From an uncultured Veillonellaceae bacterium (GTDB lineage Bacteria > Bacillota > Negativicutes > Veillonellales > Negativicoccaceae), in the NCBI GenBank assembly GCA_947254705.1, contig CAMYCX010000032.1:1-13324 (forward strand): a stretch of DNA of 13,324 bases. Reading direction: 5' to 3'. Every line of letters starts with the position of its first letter. Position 1 is the stretch's first letter. This document shows positions 1-6,812 of this stretch, piece by piece. Below the pieces are notes generated by a model. It saw only the letters and a program-made list of their open reading frames with translations, searched no databases and was not told the DNA's origin. A program made the position numbers and the translations under genes.

Positions 1-1619
1 ACCTGTACCGGTGCCAACCATGTCGGGAATTTCCCCGCATAGTGTTCAATCAAAATACCGATGAAACGTTCGATACTGCCGAAGCCGGCTCGATGCAGCA
101 TGACCGGACGATGCTTTTCGCCGTCTTCACCGATATAGGTGACATCAAACCGTTCCGGCATCTGCATATCGAGCTGAATCGTTCCGCACTGCCATGTCCG
201 TCCCAGCGAATCTTTGATATGGAAATCCAGTTTCGGCCCGTAGAACGCACCGTCCCCTTCGTTGACGCGATATTCCACGCCGGACGATTCCATCGCCTCA
301 CGCAACGTGTCCGTTGCCAGTTCCCAAATTTTTTCATCGCCCATCGCATCATCGGGACGTGTCGACAGTTCCACCCGATATTCTAGTCCGAACGCTTTGT
401 AAATCCGATCGAACAGTTCGAATACTTTCAAAATTTCTTCTTTCATTTGGCTCGGCAAAATAAACAGATGCGCATCGTCCTGCGTAAAGCAACGGACGCG
501 GAACAATCCGTGCAACGCCCCGTGCATTTCATGTCGATGGACCAAGCCGAGCTCCGCCACCCGCATCGGCAAATCCCGATAGCTGCGTAAGTTGTTTTTG
601 AAATACAAAATCCCGCCCGGGCAGTTCATCGGTTTGACGGCATAATCTTCGCCGTCAATTTTGGTAAAATACATGTTTTCCCGATAGTGATCCCAATGGC
701 CCGACTGCATCCACAAATCACGATTGAGAATAATCGGCGTCTGAATTTCGTCATAGCCGTATTCCTGATGCAGCTCCCGCCATAATTGCAGCAGATTATT
801 GCGCAAAATCATGCCTTTCGGGTGGAAGAACGGGAAGCCTGGGCCTTCCGGCTGGAAGCTGAACAAGTCCAGCTCTTTGCCCAGTTTTCGATGATCGCGC
901 CGTTCCGCTTCTTCCAACATGAAAAGATACTCATCAAGTGCTTCCTTGGTCGGGAACGCCGTTCCGTAAATACGTTGCAGCATTTTATTCTTTTCATCCC
1001 CGCGCCAGTACGCTCCCGCCACGCTCATCAGCTTGAACGCCTTGACCTTACCCGTCGACGGCACATGACCGCCGGCGCAGAGATCGGTAAATTCCCCCTG
1101 TGTGTACAATGTCAACACGGCATCTTCCGGCAAATCCCGTACCAATTCGTATTTATAGGTATCGTCCGCCTCCGCAAACAGTTTGAGTGCGTCGGCCCGC
1201 GCGATTTCACGATGGGTCAGAGTGTAATTTTCCTTGATGATCTTCGCCATTTCCTGCTCAATCTTCGGGAAATCTTCCGGACTGAATACATGCTCCGTGT
1301 CGATGTCATAGTAAAATCCGTTTTCAATCGCCGGTCCGATCGCCAGTTTCGTTTCCGGCCAGAGTCGCAAAATCGCCTGTGCCATGATGTGCGACGCCGT
1401 ATGGCGCAAAGCCCGCAAGCCTTCTTCATCCGCCAAGGTGAAAAACTCCACTTTCGTTCCGTCCACCAGTGCGTGATCGAGATCGGTCCGCTTTCCGTCG
1501 ACCTTGGCGACGACCGCCTTTTTCCCCAGACTGTTGCTGATTGCTTTCGCCGCATCGTGCAAGGACATTCCGTCTTGAAACTCCCGCACGCTGCCGTCTG
1601 CTAATGTGATTTGTACCAT
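1..1619 (-). CDS. thrS: Threonyl-tRNA synthetase, C-terminus cut off by the window edge
   Basis: Cytoplasmic class II synthetase that charges tRNA-Thr with threonine and hydrolyses mischarged Ser-tRNA-Thr. About 540 residues are present of the usual ~640; the missing part is the C-terminal anticodon-binding domain. Domains in order: TGS domain (about 1-60), editing domain (about 65-225) with the HxxxH pair H73/H77 and the partner residues C181/H185, then the class II catalytic core (about 245-535). The core keeps the zinc ligands expected from the E. coli enzyme: Cys333 in MNCPGG, His384 in TQDDAH, and His509 in the motif 3 segment LHRAGFGSIERF. The ATG at 1619 follows an AAGGAAGG ribosome-binding site by a few bases and gives a proper TGS N-terminus (MVQITLADGS). 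The gene stands alone behind its own promoter and T-box leader, so it is probably transcribed separately from the upstream CofE-like operon. Identification is secure. Confidence 0.98.
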   Translation of the reverse strand, partial: MVQITLADGSVREFQDGMSLHDAAKAISNSLGKKAVVAKVDGKRTDLDHALVDGTKVEFFTLADEEGLRALRHTASHIMAQAILRLWPETKLAIGPAIENGFYYDIDTEHVFSPEDFPKIEQEMAKIIKENYTLTHREIARADALKLFAEADDTYKYELVRDLPEDAVLTLYTQGEFTDLCAGGHVPSTGKVKAFKLMSVAGAYWRGDEKNKMLQRIYGTAFPTKEALDEYLFMLEEAERRDHRKLGKELDLFSFQPEGPGFPFFHPKGMILRNNLLQLWRELHQEYGYDEIQTPIILNRDLWMQSGHWDHYRENMYFTKIDGEDYAVKPMNCPGGILYFKNNLRSYRDLPMRVAELGLVHRHEMHGALHGLFRVRCFTQDDAHLFILPSQMKEEILKVFELFDRIYKAFGLEYRVELSTRPDDAMGDEKIWELATDTLREAMESSGVEYRVNEGDGAFYGPKLDFHIKDSLGRTWQCGTIQLDMQMPERFDVTYIGEDGEKHRPVMLHRAGFGSIERFIGILIEHYAGKFPTWLAPVQ

Positions 1620-1638
1620 TTTTCCTTCCTTTCTGCAT

Positions 1639-1670
1639 AAAAAAACTTTCGCCCCACATGGGACGAAAGT
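1639..1670 (-). terminator. T-box-controlled intrinsic terminator before thrS
   Basis: On the minus strand a 12-bp stem pairs ACTTTCGTCCCA (1670-1659) with TGGGGCGAAAGT (1656-1645) around a 2-nt gap, probably opened to a larger loop in practice. One pair is a G-U wobble. It runs straight into seven T (1645-1639). The matching position on the plus strand is a C-A mismatch, so the hairpin is built to work on the minus strand. It lies directly after the T-box motif, which is the usual antiterminator/terminator arrangement. Confidence 0.93.
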
Positions 1671-1873
1671 CATTTCGCGGTTCCACCCAAATTAATCCGT
1701 ACGGATTCACTTGTTTGCACGATATCGGATGCACCCGGGACGACTTACTCTTGTTCCGCCGTCCGGCTCCAAGGGGGTGGTGTCCGTCATTTTGACCGAT
1801 GCTTCCAGCCACGGCATCGTTCTCTGTCGTCAAAAGGGGAGCGGAACCTTGTCCTTATCCTCGCCTGTATATT
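1641..1873 (-). promoter_or_regulatory. T-box riboswitch leader of thrS
   Basis: Leader RNA between the thrS promoter and the thrS start codon. It carries the hallmark T-box sequence GGGTGGAACCGCG (minus strand of 1676-1688) and is followed at once by an intrinsic terminator (1639-1670). Upstream, the minus strand contains AGAGAA and the distal stem I loop pattern GCTGGAAGC, as expected for stem I. A threonine specifier codon ACC is plausible at 1776-1781, where ACCACC occurs; which triplet is used cannot be decided by eye. By family knowledge, uncharged tRNA-Thr pairs with the specifier and the T-box bulge, stabilises the antiterminator, and allows transcription into thrS. Confidence 0.95.
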
Positions 1874-1879
1874 GGTATT

Positions 1880-1908
1880 ATTGTACGCTCCTACCGCACC
1901 TTTGTCAA
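1880..1908 (-). promoter_or_regulatory. Sigma-70-type promoter of thrS
   Basis: Minus-strand -35 TTGACA (1908-1903), 17-base spacer, -10 TACAAT (1885-1880). Predicted start near 1873, just ahead of the T-box stem I. The -35 hexamer overlaps the stop codon of the upstream CofE-like gene (stop at 1905-1907), so no sequence is spare between the two units. Confidence 0.85.
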
Positions 1909-2576
1909 GTTTCCGGCGACAGCGACGCTCGAGCAACGGCCGCATAGTCCTTAATAATCACGATCGGTGTCGTTTCGCTCGCGTTGCCGAACGGATTGTC
2001 GATCAGCAGCTGCGCCACTTCCGCCGCGTCCACCTGACGGCTCTTCCCGAGCACGGCACTGCGTTTCAAGTCGTTGACGTCGGCAATAACCGCCCCGTAG
2101 CAGCCGACCCGTGCGCACAGTTCATCACAGACCCGATCGGTCTGACGCGGTCCGTACACAATACATTTATCAAACGGCGGCATCGTGCCGGTGACGTCAT
2201 CGACAAACGACGCCTGTCGGCAATGCGCATACCAGACACCGCGCCGACCGCACAGCTTGGCGATAAAGCCGACCAAAAACCAAAACAGCATGCGCCATTC
2301 GCCCTCTTTTTCCATCGCCGACTGCATGCCGTAAATCGACGCCATCGACCCTTCCGCCGGCACAAACCGGTTCATCAAACGGGCCTGCCATGACGGTGTG
2401 AGTGCTTCGGGACGAGTGTATTCACCCTGTGTAATCGCCACGACACTTTCCGCTACGCAGACAATATCATCCGGCCCGATCAAATGCCCGCCGTAGAGTT
2501 CCACGGCATCCACGATCGAATCGTCATCCGTCAGTACACGCGTCTTGACCGGTACCAATGTCAATTTCGGTTTCAT
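1905..2576 (-). CDS. CofE-like protein (F420-0:gamma-glutamyl ligase family)
   Basis: 223 residues resembling the coenzyme F420-0:L-glutamate ligase family (CofE/FbiB N-terminal fold). In F420-producing organisms this enzyme uses GTP to add gamma-linked glutamate to F420-0. Features that support the call: the N-terminal segment MKPKLTLVPVKTRVL, then a region reading IVCVAESVVAITQG (about 38-51), and the C-terminal segment with DVNDLKR and LIDNPFGNASETTP, typical of the family. Bacillota carry CofE-like proteins without known F420 synthesis, so the real acceptor is unknown. The ATG at 2576 overlaps the stop of the upstream gene (ATGA), so it is probably translationally coupled. It is the last gene of the operon that also contains murI, which could mean a role in glutamate-linked modification; that is inference. 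Family assignment is fairly sure, substrate is not. Confidence 0.8.
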   Translation of the reverse strand: MKPKLTLVPVKTRVLTDDDSIVDAVELYGGHLIGPDDIVCVAESVVAITQGEYTRPEALTPSWQARLMNRFVPAEGSMASIYGMQSAMEKEGEWRMLFWFLVGFIAKLCGRRGVWYAHCRQASFVDDVTGTMPPFDKCIVYGPRQTDRVCDELCARVGCYGAVIADVNDLKRSAVLGKSRQVDAAEVAQLLIDNPFGNASETTPIVIIKDYAAVARASLSPET

Positions 2577-3175
2577 CGCAATGTTACCCCCTTACGCAAC
2601 CATTCGCTGCGAATATCGTCTCCCGTCAACGTCAAGCGAGTTTTGTCATAATACCAGTCGCTCCGTCCGAGGACTTGGTAGATCACGTCAAAATCGACCT
2701 TGCCGAATTCCGCAATCGCCTCCGTCAGATGTCCGTTCGCAGCGGTAATCGTCACTTCCACGCGGGTACGCAAACCGGTCTTTGCCGGCACCAGTACCGC
2801 TTCCCAATAGTCATCCGTCCGCGGTGCTTCACTCGGTGTCAGCCGAACCCGTACGTTGAGATCGGGATACTGCTCGCACGGCAAGTACGCCCGTCCCAGA
2901 CAGTCCATCACCGTTCCCTGTTGTTTGCCGTCATTATACAGAACAATCTCGCCCGCCATCACCAGTTCCTGTCGTGTCGTTTCTTCCAGCGTAAAACGCA
3001 CGGCACCGGCGGGTAATATTGACTTTGCCCGTCGCCTTGAGGGTGCGGTTCCTGCCGGTACCGCAATAAAATGCATGTCTCCCTGCCAGCGCGCAAACGC
3101 CGTGTACGCCACATACACCAGCGTCACCAGTAACAACAGGATCATGATTATCTGCAAACCCATATACATATTCAT
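2573..3175 (-). CDS. Membrane-anchored protein of unknown function
   Basis: 200 residues that I do not recognise. Residues about 4-28 form one hydrophobic segment (GLQIIMILLLLVTLVYVAYT), either a signal anchor or an uncleaved membrane helix. The rest is soluble, mixed and beta-rich, with two cysteines near the middle (in DCLGRAYLPC) and a basic C-terminus; it is probably outside the membrane or on its surface. The reading frame is open further upstream, but that part overlaps murI in a different frame and has shadow-like composition. The ATG at 3175 has an AGAGGCGG ribosome-binding site a few bases upstream and overlaps the murI stop codon (ATGA). Its own stop overlaps the start of the CofE-like gene in the same way. 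The constant coupling suggests it works with its neighbours, but no function can be read from the sequence. Confidence 0.85.
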   Translation of the reverse strand: MNMYMGLQIIMILLLLVTLVYVAYTAFARWQGDMHFIAVPAGTAPSRRRAKSILPAGAVRFTLEETTRQELVMAGEIVLYNDGKQQGTVMDCLGRAYLPCEQYPDLNVRVRLTPSEAPRTDDYWEAVLVPAKTGLRTRVEVTITAANGHLTEAIAEFGKVDFDVIYQVLGRSDWYYDKTRLTLTGDDIRSEWLRKGVTLR

Positions 3176-3936
3176 CGTCCGCCTCTTTTCTGACTGATAT
3201 CGACCACTTCCCACGGGGTATCGGCATACGCCGTCTGTGCCAGTCCCGCTGCCGCCCGTGCATCCGTAAAGCATAACCGCACGCCGCCGGTACCGGTCGG
3301 CATATCGCCGAGTATCCGCGCCGTTTCTTCCGCTACCTGTGCGGCGGGATTCACCCAACGAACCTGCGGGTAGACCCCCCGCCATATATCGGCCGCCAAC
3401 GGATAATGCGTACACGCCCACAGTGCGGTATCGACCCCTTGCCACGGTCGCACCGCCGCCGTAATCAGCGCCTGCGCGCGCATCCGATCACCGCCTTCGA
3501 TCGCCGCCGCCAAACCGTCGACCGCCGTCTCCGTGACCTGTACCTGCGGATAATGCCGCCGCAATGCGTCACGATGCACATGCGTGGCAATCGTCGCCGG
3601 TGTCGCGACAATCGCCGCATGCTTCGCCGTTTTCCATGCGGGTACATCGCTCGGCATCCCGATACACGGCACGTCAAACTCGCGCGCCAGCGCCGGTAAC
3701 GCCGTAAAGGTAATCGTATTGCAAGCGACCACCAGCACCGTCGCCCCGGCATCGCACAAATACCGCATACATTCGCGCGCCATCGCCGTAATCCGTGACG
3801 GCGTTTCTCCCCCGTATGGATTGCGTGCCGTATCTCCTACATACAGGAACGACACCTGCGGCAACCGCTCTGTAAGCGCCGACAGTACCGTAAGTCCGCC
3901 GACACCCGAGTCCAACACCCCGACCAACGGTGTCAC
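3172..3936 (-). CDS. murI: Glutamate racemase
   Basis: Cytoplasmic, cofactor-independent racemase that makes D-glutamate for the second residue of the peptidoglycan stem peptide. 254 residues, a normal length. The two catalytic cysteines are visible in VACNT (Cys72) and ACTHYPL (Cys175). The N-terminal Asp lies in LDSGVGG (about residue 9), and the NPYGG loop is present. I chose the GTG start at 3936: it overlaps the stop of the upstream thioesterase gene (GTGA), has GGAGG four bases upstream, and places LDSGVGG at the usual distance from the N-terminus. The longer open frame to 4041 would run deep into the thioesterase gene and adds residues foreign to the family. Its stop overlaps the start of the next gene. 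Very sure of function; start fairly sure. Confidence 0.96.
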   Translation of the reverse strand: MTPLVGVLDSGVGGLTVLSALTERLPQVSFLYVGDTARNPYGGETPSRITAMARECMRYLCDAGATVLVVACNTITFTALPALAREFDVPCIGMPSDVPAWKTAKHAAIVATPATIATHVHRDALRRHYPQVQVTETAVDGLAAAIEGGDRMRAQALITAAVRPWQGVDTALWACTHYPLAADIWRGVYPQVRWVNPAAQVAEETARILGDMPTGTGGVRLCFTDARAAAGLAQTAYADTPWEVVDISQKRGGR

Positions 3937-4343
3937 GGCGCCTCCACATACGGGACAAATTTTGTGTAATATGTCATCGGCATACGACTGATTTTCCCCG
4001 TTTCCGACTTGGTAAACGTTCCTTTCGTCAAGCCCCGGCAAATCAAGGTATCATCCGCCGGCCGTATGATTTCATACCGGAACACCATCTGCGCCCGCGT
4101 CAACTTGACCAGACGCACCCGTACCTCCAGCTCATCGTCATAATACGAAGAGTGAATATAATCACACTCCACCCGCAAAATCGGAAAGACATACCCGTCA
4201 TGTATCAAATCCACCAACGATACGCCGGCCGCGCGGAAAAACTCGACCCGTGCCGCCTCAAACCACAGTATATAATTGGCATGATGAGTCACCTGCATGC
4301 CGTCCGTATGGTAAAACCGTACTCGTACCCGATGCGTATACAT
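3933..4343 (-). CDS. Acyl-CoA thioesterase, 4HBT (YbgC/FadM-like)
   Basis: 136-residue hotdog-fold thioesterase. These enzymes hydrolyse acyl-CoA or related thioesters as small cytoplasmic oligomers. The active-site stretch near the N-terminus, FYHTDGMQVTHHANY (about residues 10-24), matches the family pattern with its conserved Asp followed by the HHANY loop and then ILWFEAAR. Two ATG codons sit side by side at 4346 and 4343. The ribosome-binding site GGAAGGGGG (about 4351-4359) is seven bases from the second and four from the first, so I prefer 4343, but either is possible. This is the first gene of a four-gene operon behind a clear promoter (4385-4413). Its stop overlaps the GTG start of murI. 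The substrate cannot be predicted. Confidence 0.92.
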   Translation of the reverse strand: MYTHRVRVRFYHTDGMQVTHHANYILWFEAARVEFFRAAGVSLVDLIHDGYVFPILRVECDYIHSSYYDDELEVRVRLVKLTRAQMVFRYEIIRPADDTLICRGLTKGTFTKSETGKISRMPMTYYTKFVPYVEAP

Positions 4344-4384
4344 CATCGCGCCCCCTTCCGTCAATCCCCTTCCGAATCCTATTT

Positions 4385-4413
4385 ATTGTACCCGTCACAT
4401 CGGCAAATGTCAA
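4385..4413 (-). promoter_or_regulatory. Promoter of the thioesterase-murI operon
   Basis: Minus-strand -35 TTGACA (4413-4408), 17-base spacer, -10 TACAAT (4390-4385). Predicted start near 4378, about 35 bases ahead of the thioesterase start codon. It is divergent from the lemA-operon promoter about 160 bases away. The bases between them (4414-4569) hold nothing I can identify; a minus-strand open frame there lacks a ribosome-binding site and is crossed by this promoter. Confidence 0.85.
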
Positions 4414-4569
4414 AACCCACACTGTGTATCCACTGCGACCGTACCGCCGATTACGCGCCGTCCGTTCCCGCGACTGTCCCCTTATCGCCTCCCGTACGAC
4501 GGGATCATCAGGATACTTACCGAAACATCGCGGCAAATAAAATGCATCTGAGATACGCATGACAAGAAA

Positions 4570-4599
4570 TTGACACCAATATATTAAAAGCATTATAAT
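4570..4599 (+). promoter_or_regulatory. Consensus sigma-70 promoter of the DUF3137-lemA operon
   Basis: Both hexamers are perfect: -35 TTGACA (4570-4575) and -10 TATAAT (4594-4599), with an 18-base spacer. Predicted start near 4606, leaving a 5' leader of only about 18 bases that is mostly ribosome-binding site. This implies strong, simply regulated expression. Confidence 0.88.
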
Positions 4600-4623
4600 T
4601 TCTTTGAAAATGAGGTGCATACC

Positions 4624-5595
4624 TTGGCCAAGCAACACAAAAACGAATTCACCGATCCTGAGATCATCAAACAAATCGAACGGTTCGAAAACTCGCCCGC
4701 GATGCAGGAAAAACTCCGTGCCGTTAAGCGGGAGATGAGAAACAAGGCGGTCCATCCGCTTTCCGCCAAAATCCTGCTCTTTATGATTGTCGCCGTCGGC
4801 CTTGCCAGCGGCAAAACCTATATCTTCGTGTTGGCATGTGTGGCCTTTTTCTTTCTGTCCAAATACTTTGACGAAAGAAAAACCGATGTCGACAGCGCCT
4901 ATATCAACCATTTTCTGGTGCCGATGCTGAACGCGATCTGTCCGGGTACTAAGGTACACTACTTTGACGGGATGGACACCGCCGTATTGGAACGCTTTCT
5001 GCCCGGATCCGCGCGATATGAGTCCAACTGCCATATCCTCTTTGCCGATGACTGTCGTACCGAGTTCGCCAATATGACGTCCTTTCACTACGAACGAGGA
5101 GAAAAGGAGGAATCGGTGACCATCACGGATTTTGTCGGACAAATCTTGATGATCAAGCTGCCGACGGGGATCAGCGGACACATCCGAATCGTTCCGGTTC
5201 TCGATGAATCCTGGACGGGATCTTCACTCCACGGTCGCTACGGTGGCAAAAAAGACGACGAAAAAGACATTCGAACGGAATCTATCGAGTTTAACCGAAA
5301 CTATTCCGTCTTTTCTACCGATGATTTTTATACTCGCTTGATACTGGATCCGAACGTCATTGACATACTGAATCATTGGCGGCAGCGCATGCGTATTTGC
5401 GTTTACATGAACGAAGAGTATATCGCCGTTGCGTTCCGCTCGAATCGATTTCTCTTTTCTCCCCCGAGCACCGAGACCGAAGCGGATCACCTGTCAATGG
5501 CCGGGGAATACGACAAAGTCAGAGTCATGCTGTCCGATTTTTACGTACTGATTGATCTCATCAGAGAAAAATTAATAAAGGAGCAACGATCATGA
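4624..5595 (+). CDS. DUF3137 membrane protein, LemA partner
   Basis: 323 residues of the DUF3137 family, which often sits next to lemA; its biochemical role is unknown. Two hydrophobic segments lie at about residues 42-80 (AKILLFMIVAVGLASG and IFVLACVAFFFLSKYF), anchoring the protein with most of the chain C-terminal to them. The family signature is in the last third: ESIEFNRNYSVFSTDDFYTR, followed by LILDPNVIDILNHW. I chose the TTG start at 4624 (MAKQHKNEF): GAGGTG sits six bases upstream, whereas the in-frame GTG at 4615 lies inside that ribosome-binding site. The gene follows a perfect promoter and its stop overlaps the lemA start (ATGA). The product probably acts in the membrane together with LemA; that is inferred from coupling. 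Confidence 0.85.
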   Translation: MAKQHKNEFTDPEIIKQIERFENSPAMQEKLRAVKREMRNKAVHPLSAKILLFMIVAVGLASGKTYIFVLACVAFFFLSKYFDERKTDVDSAYINHFLVPMLNAICPGTKVHYFDGMDTAVLERFLPGSARYESNCHILFADDCRTEFANMTSFHYERGEKEESVTITDFVGQILMIKLPTGISGHIRIVPVLDESWTGSSLHGRYGGKKDDEKDIRTESIEFNRNYSVFSTDDFYTRLILDPNVIDILNHWRQRMRICVYMNEEYIAVAFRSNRFLFSPPSTETEADHLSMAGEYDKVRVMLSDFYVLIDLIREKLIKEQRS

Positions 5596-6152
5596 ACAGT
5601 TCCGTTTTCTTCACCCTTTTCCCGGTCCTGATATTATTCGGTGTTATATGGTTGATCAAAACCGTCAACAAACTGAGACGATACCGGGTCATCATTCAGG
5701 AGTCAAAGAAAAATGTAGATATTGCGTTGGCCAAACGCTACGATACGATCAGTCAAATGATCAAGGTGGCCCGATCATTTGCCCGCCACGAAAAAAGTAC
5801 GTTTTCGGATTTGATTGCGCTGCGAGGCGGTTTGAGCATCCGCGAGTTTAACAGTACCATTCAAAAGCAAGACCAGACGATCGGCAAAATATATGCCTTG
5901 GCGGAATCCTATCCGGAGCTGCGTTCGTCCGAAGAGTTTTTGGCATTGCAGCGTGAAATTGATGAGGAAAACGAACAATTGGCCGCCGCCAAACGAATCG
6001 TCAATAATAATATCAGCATCCTGAACCAAGAAATCGTCACATTTCCCACATCCGTGGTCGCCCGACTGAGCGGGATCGACCAAACGGAATTTCTGACCGA
6101 AGAGGCGCTGGATACCAAAAAAACGATCCATGATTTTGATTATGAAGTATAA
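5592..6152 (+). CDS. lemA: LemA family membrane protein
   Basis: 186 residues, normal for LemA. One N-terminal membrane helix (about 4-25, VFFTLFPVLILFGVIWLI), then a long, mainly helical domain. Family features: the segment VDIALAKRYDTISQMIKVAR corresponds to the canonical LemA core, usually written RYDLIPNLV, and is divergent here. Near the C-terminus LNQEIVTFPTSVVARLSGI matches the family's FP motif. The ATG at 5592 overlaps the stop of the DUF3137 gene and has GGAG eight bases upstream. LemA proteins are membrane proteins of unclear role; in some bacteria they are linked to envelope stress or M48 protease neighbours, but no protease is visible here. Family is sure, role is not. Confidence 0.93.
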   Translation: MNSSVFFTLFPVLILFGVIWLIKTVNKLRRYRVIIQESKKNVDIALAKRYDTISQMIKVARSFARHEKSTFSDLIALRGGLSIREFNSTIQKQDQTIGKIYALAESYPELRSSEEFLALQREIDEENEQLAAAKRIVNNNISILNQEIVTFPTSVVARLSGIDQTEFLTEEALDTKKTIHDFDYEV

Positions 6153-6192
6153 GTAACGATTGCCGTGTCAGTCCGGCCGGAGGATGATCCTG

Positions 6193-6381
6193 ATGAACCA
6201 TATTCTGATTTGTCCGTATTGCAAAAAAGAGTTGTCGCTCTTTCAAAGCCAAATCGAACGCCGTCGCGGCGCGATCAAATGTATCGGTTGCGGAACGCGG
6301 ATTCCCTATGACCTTGACCGTCGTTCCCGCCCGCGGCGCATTGTTGTTCCTTGCCCGTCACGATCGGACACGGAAGAATAA
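6193..6381 (+). CDS. Small zinc-ribbon protein
   Basis: 62 residues with two CxxC knuckles, CPYC (Cys7, Cys10) and CIGC (Cys30, Cys33), spaced as in a single zinc ribbon; a fifth cysteine lies at 54. The C-terminal tail is arginine-rich (DRRSRPRR). The ATG at 6193 has GGAGG nine bases upstream (6179-6183); an ATG at 6184 and a TTG at 6160 are in frame but too close to, or upstream of, that site. It lies 40 bases after lemA and before the shared terminator, so it is the third gene of that operon. No function can be assigned beyond probable zinc binding. The short length and the good ribosome-binding site make it a likely real gene. Confidence 0.72.
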   Translation: MNHILICPYCKKELSLFQSQIERRRGAIKCIGCGTRIPYDLDRRSRPRRIVVPCPSRSDTEE

Positions 6382-6408
6382 CCTTCTCGCCGCGTCACGG
6401 CAAATATA

Positions 6409-6447
6409 AAAACACCCCTTTCTCCCAATGGATGAAAGGGGTGTTTT
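6409..6447. terminator. Bidirectional intrinsic terminator between converging units
   Basis: Perfect 14-bp stem AAAACACCCCTTTC (6409-6422) with GAAAGGGGTGTTTT (6434-6447), 11-base loop. The stem ends in A/T runs on both sides, so it can stop the plus-strand lemA operon and the minus-strand ykvA-like gene (stop at 6465) alike. Confidence 0.92.
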
Positions 6448-6464
6448 GTATTTCTCACGTACCG

Positions 6465-6800
6465 TCAAAACGGGAAAAACCGTTTCGCCGCCAGCACATG
6501 TTCCGGTTGAATATACGTTCGCGCCAAACGCATCGCCGCCGCAATCACCACCGCATCGTCCGCCCAGCCGAGTCCGACCAGAACGTCGGGGATCAGATCA
6601 ATCGGCGTAAACAGATAGCCGATCGCCCCCAACAACGCAATCCGTATATACGCAGGCGTCCGTGCGTCGCGCAGGCAGAAAAACATGGTCAATGCCTCCC
6701 GCAAAAACGACATACGCCGACCGACCGTGCCGAAATAACGGAACATGCTTTTCGTGGAGTAAAACCGTACTGCCCATCGTAGAATTTTTCCGATGTTCAC
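6465..6800 (-). CDS. YkvA family protein (DUF1232)
   Basis: 111 residues of the YkvA/DUF1232 family, small membrane-associated proteins of unknown function. The signature YLFTPIDLIPD (62-72) followed by GLGWADDAV (77-84) is clear. The region from about 50 to 92 is hydrophobic and probably membrane-embedded. The start is the GTG at 6800: an ideal AAGGAGG lies seven bases upstream and includes the TAA stop of the preceding gene, so the two genes are tightly joined in one transcript. No ATG gives a better N-terminus. The unit ends at the bidirectional terminator 18 bases after its stop. Confidence 0.93.
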   Translation of the reverse strand: MNIGKILRWAVRFYSTKSMFRYFGTVGRRMSFLREALTMFFCLRDARTPAYIRIALLGAIGYLFTPIDLIPDVLVGLGWADDAVVIAAAMRLARTYIQPEHVLAAKRFFPF

Positions 6801-6812
6801 GCCTTCGCCTCC

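Noticed and set aside
786..1604. 272-codon plus-strand open frame inside thrS
   Set aside because: Antisense shadow of thrS; GC-rich codons make long false frames on the opposite strand.
1426..1833. 135-codon minus-strand frame through the T-box leader
   Set aside because: It overlaps the T-box, terminator and thrS start in another frame; the RNA structure explains the sequence.
4258..5181. Long minus-strand open frame of 307 codons opposite the DUF3137 gene
   Set aside because: It is the antisense of a gene with clear DUF3137 features, crosses both divergent promoters, and has no ribosome-binding site at its possible starts, including the ATG at 4560.
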